Positions 6,994 to 8,018 of a DNA stretch of 8,018 nucleotides are shown here, one piece after another. How positions within the stretch are numbered: the stretch's first letter is position 1; each line of letters opens with the position of its first letter. The notes beneath the pieces are model-generated. The model had not been told where the DNA came from. It made no database searches and saw only the letters and a program-made list of their open reading frames with translations. Made by a program: the position numbers and the translations under genes. Origin of the DNA: Acetobacteraceae bacterium (GTDB lineage Bacteria > Pseudomonadota > Alphaproteobacteria > Acetobacterales > Acetobacteraceae); assembly GCA_030039695.1 (NCBI GenBank), contig JASHVB010000273.1, positions 1 through 8,018 on the forward strand. Direction: 5' to 3'.

Positions 6994-7471
6994 ATGCGAG
7001 GCTCGCACCGCCGGAGCTCGCAGCGTATAACGAACGCATCCCTTATCTTATCGGCGCAATCTCGAACCTGCTGTCCTCGCGCTCGTCACGATTCTATCAG
7101 TGCGTGTTCGGCATCGGCGTCGGCGAGATGCGGCTGATGTGGGTCATGAGCTATGTACCGTCACACACGGTGCAGCGCGCAGCCCAGATCATGGGGATCG
7201 ACAAAGGTACCACAAGCCGTTCCCTCGCGGGGCTTGTGCGACGCAAGCTGGTGCGGGTCACCGTCGACAAAACGGGCGCCGGATCATGGTATTCACGGAA
7301 GCTGGCGAGGCATTGCGCGATCGAATCATGATCGTGTCTGCGAAACGGGAACTGTGGCTCAGCAACATCTTCTCGCCTGACGAGCTGGTCGTGTTGCGCG
7401 ATCTGCCTTTGCTGAACCGGCTTCTGGCTAATGCGCGTCAAGTCAGCGAGCGCGATCCGCCAGTCGTCTGA
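6994..7471 (+). pseudogene. MarR-family transcriptional regulator, frameshifted
   Basis: This was once a dimeric winged helix-turn-helix regulator of about 158 residues. The main frame (open from 6924, recognisable from 7002) reads LAPPELAAYNERIPYLIGAI, then a dimer-helix region, then GVGEMRLMWVMSYV. The helix-turn-helix follows: HTVQRAAQIMGIDKGTTSRS, LAGLVRRKLVRV and the wing VDKTG. After ACG-GG at 7272-7276 one base appears to be missing. Adding it gives DKTGRRIMVFTEAGEALRDR in the next frame, which ends at TGA 7469-7471 (KRELWLSNIFSPDELVVL, NRLLANARQ). The C-terminal dimer helix is thus intact but out of frame. The 5' end is also odd: the main frame has no ATG, GTG or TTG before the GTG at 7104, while ATG at 6994 is out of frame and would join it if one base were restored near 7000. 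Without read-level evidence I treat it as inactive. Confidence 0.75.
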
Positions 7472-7506
7472 CGCTAGTCCCGACGCGGAGCCAAGAGCGC
7501 GCCCGC

Positions 7507-7815
7507 ATGCCTCACCGTTGCAACAATCAGAAGCGATACGAAAACACCAGTCACGTCCCGATCTACGGTGAACGTGGTCTTCGTACGCCGCCTCTCCTGG
7601 ACGAAGCCAAATACCCCAAAGGGGTCAAGGTCATCGACGCTGAACTGGCAACGGTCAATCTTACCCCTCACACGTTCCGCGCAGTAGGGGAATTGGCGCA
7701 GGAAGTCCACGTGCGCCTCTATGTTATTGAGCAACTCCGCCGTGCTGAAATTATCATTTCAGAATGCAGCATGAGCGTGGAACCTAGCAAATTGTCACTC
7801 CAGAACGCCGTGTGA
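7507..7815 (+). mobile_element. Probable transposase remnant (ISAzo13-like C-terminal fragment)
   Basis: An open frame of 102 residues. Residues 23-57 (GLRTPPLLDEAKYPKGVKVI, DAELATVNLTPHTF) resemble the stretch near the C-terminus of ISAzo13-type transposases, in which a Gly-Leu-x-Val...Leu-Asp segment is followed by YPxGVKVxDAEMA and a HGEWNY motif. The expected HGEWNY does not follow in frame, and the sequence after about residue 58 looks unrelated or shifted. The catalytic DDE core is absent. The ATG at 7507 is nominal, since the frame is open further upstream and no ribosome site is evident. The family call rests on remembered similarity only, so it could be another protein; a functional gene is unlikely. 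Confidence 0.4.
7745..7762. repeat. Perfect 7 bp inverted repeat, AT-rich
   Basis: CTGAAAT, a four-base loop TATC, then ATTTCAG. It is AT-rich in an otherwise GC-rich region and lies within the 3' part of the putative transposase remnant. It could be incidental, a fossil element end or a weak protein-binding palindrome; no T-tract follows to make it a terminator. Confidence 0.35.
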
Positions 7816-8018
7816 CGGCGACGCGTTGGTTGATTCCGATCTCAAGGTTAGCGCGACTCCGGTCAATCCGGAGCAATTCGTGCGCGTGACGTCGCCGGCG
7901 TGATTGTCCCGGCGCAACGCGCCGCGTACCAATGGGTCAGTCAGGCGTCACCACATGCACGCCGTTCGCAGGCGGCCGCGCGGTGTCCGATCAGGCCGGC
8001 AGGCCGGACTTCAACGTG
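7816..8018. other. Right-end region without a recognisable gene; two GC-rich stem-loops
   Basis: Two perfect inverted repeats lie here: CTCCGG-TCAAT-CCGGAG (7857-7873) and CGGCGC-AAC-GCGCCG (7910-7924). Neither is followed by a T-run on either strand, so they are not good intrinsic terminators. A frame opens at ATG 7932 and remains open to the window end for 29 codons (MGQSGVTTCTPFAGGRAVSD then QAGRPDFNV). It has no ribosome site and I do not recognise it. It could be the start of a gene continuing beyond the window or chance. Confidence 0.3.

Noticed and set aside
7875..8018. Minus-strand start of another gene entering from the right edge
   Set aside because: All three minus-strand frames entering from the right edge carry stops within about the first 80 bases, and none gives recognisable sequence.
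1..8018. CRISPR arrays, tRNA or rRNA genes, riboswitches, toxin-antitoxin or defence genes
   Set aside because: No regularly spaced repeats, cloverleaf-like segments, conserved aptamer motifs or defence-type domains were seen on either strand.

Overview
The window is GC-rich DNA (roughly 60% by eye), most likely from an alphaproteobacterium. Acetobacteraceae or a rhizobial relative is only a guess, from gene content and codon style; no rRNA or tRNA is present to settle it. It carries one intact minus-strand catabolic block flanked on both sides by decayed genes.

Minus strand, read right to left (6798 to 1). A promoter, TTGACA-17 bp-TATGAC, has a perfect palindromic LacI-type operator (GTAACCGGTTAC) filling most of its spacer. 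It drives a choline-dehydrogenase-family GMC flavoprotein oxidoreductase. A 74 bp gap follows, holding a second, imperfect copy of the same operator. Then comes a complete, tightly packed CUT1-type sugar ABC importer in the order binding protein, permease, permease, ATPase, the same order as glucose/mannose gtsABCD systems. The permeases overlap by ATGA and the ATPase starts one base after the second permease. Overlapping the ATPase stop as TAGTG is a GTG-started amidohydrolase (COG2159/PF04909 type). It is broken by a frameshift near 635, a second frameshift plus stop near 90-99, and an in-frame TAG at 41-43, and it runs off the left edge.

Plus strand, right side (6799 to 8018). There is about 195 bp of divergent intergenic DNA. 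Then comes a MarR-type regulator pseudogene with a clear winged helix-turn-helix but a one-base deletion in the wing and no usable start unless a second base is restored. Next is a 103-codon frame whose middle resembles the C-terminal part of ISAzo13-type transposases, probably an insertion-sequence remnant. The last 200 bp hold small inverted repeats and no recognisable gene.

Interpretation: the importer probably brings in a sugar, polyol or glycoside, and the GMC enzyme probably oxidises that compound or a derivative. Both appear to be under one LacI-family repressor encoded elsewhere. The amidohydrolase was probably the last gene of the operon and has been lost. I see no previously undescribed system. 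The most notable signals are the matched operator pair and the decay on both sides of an intact core.
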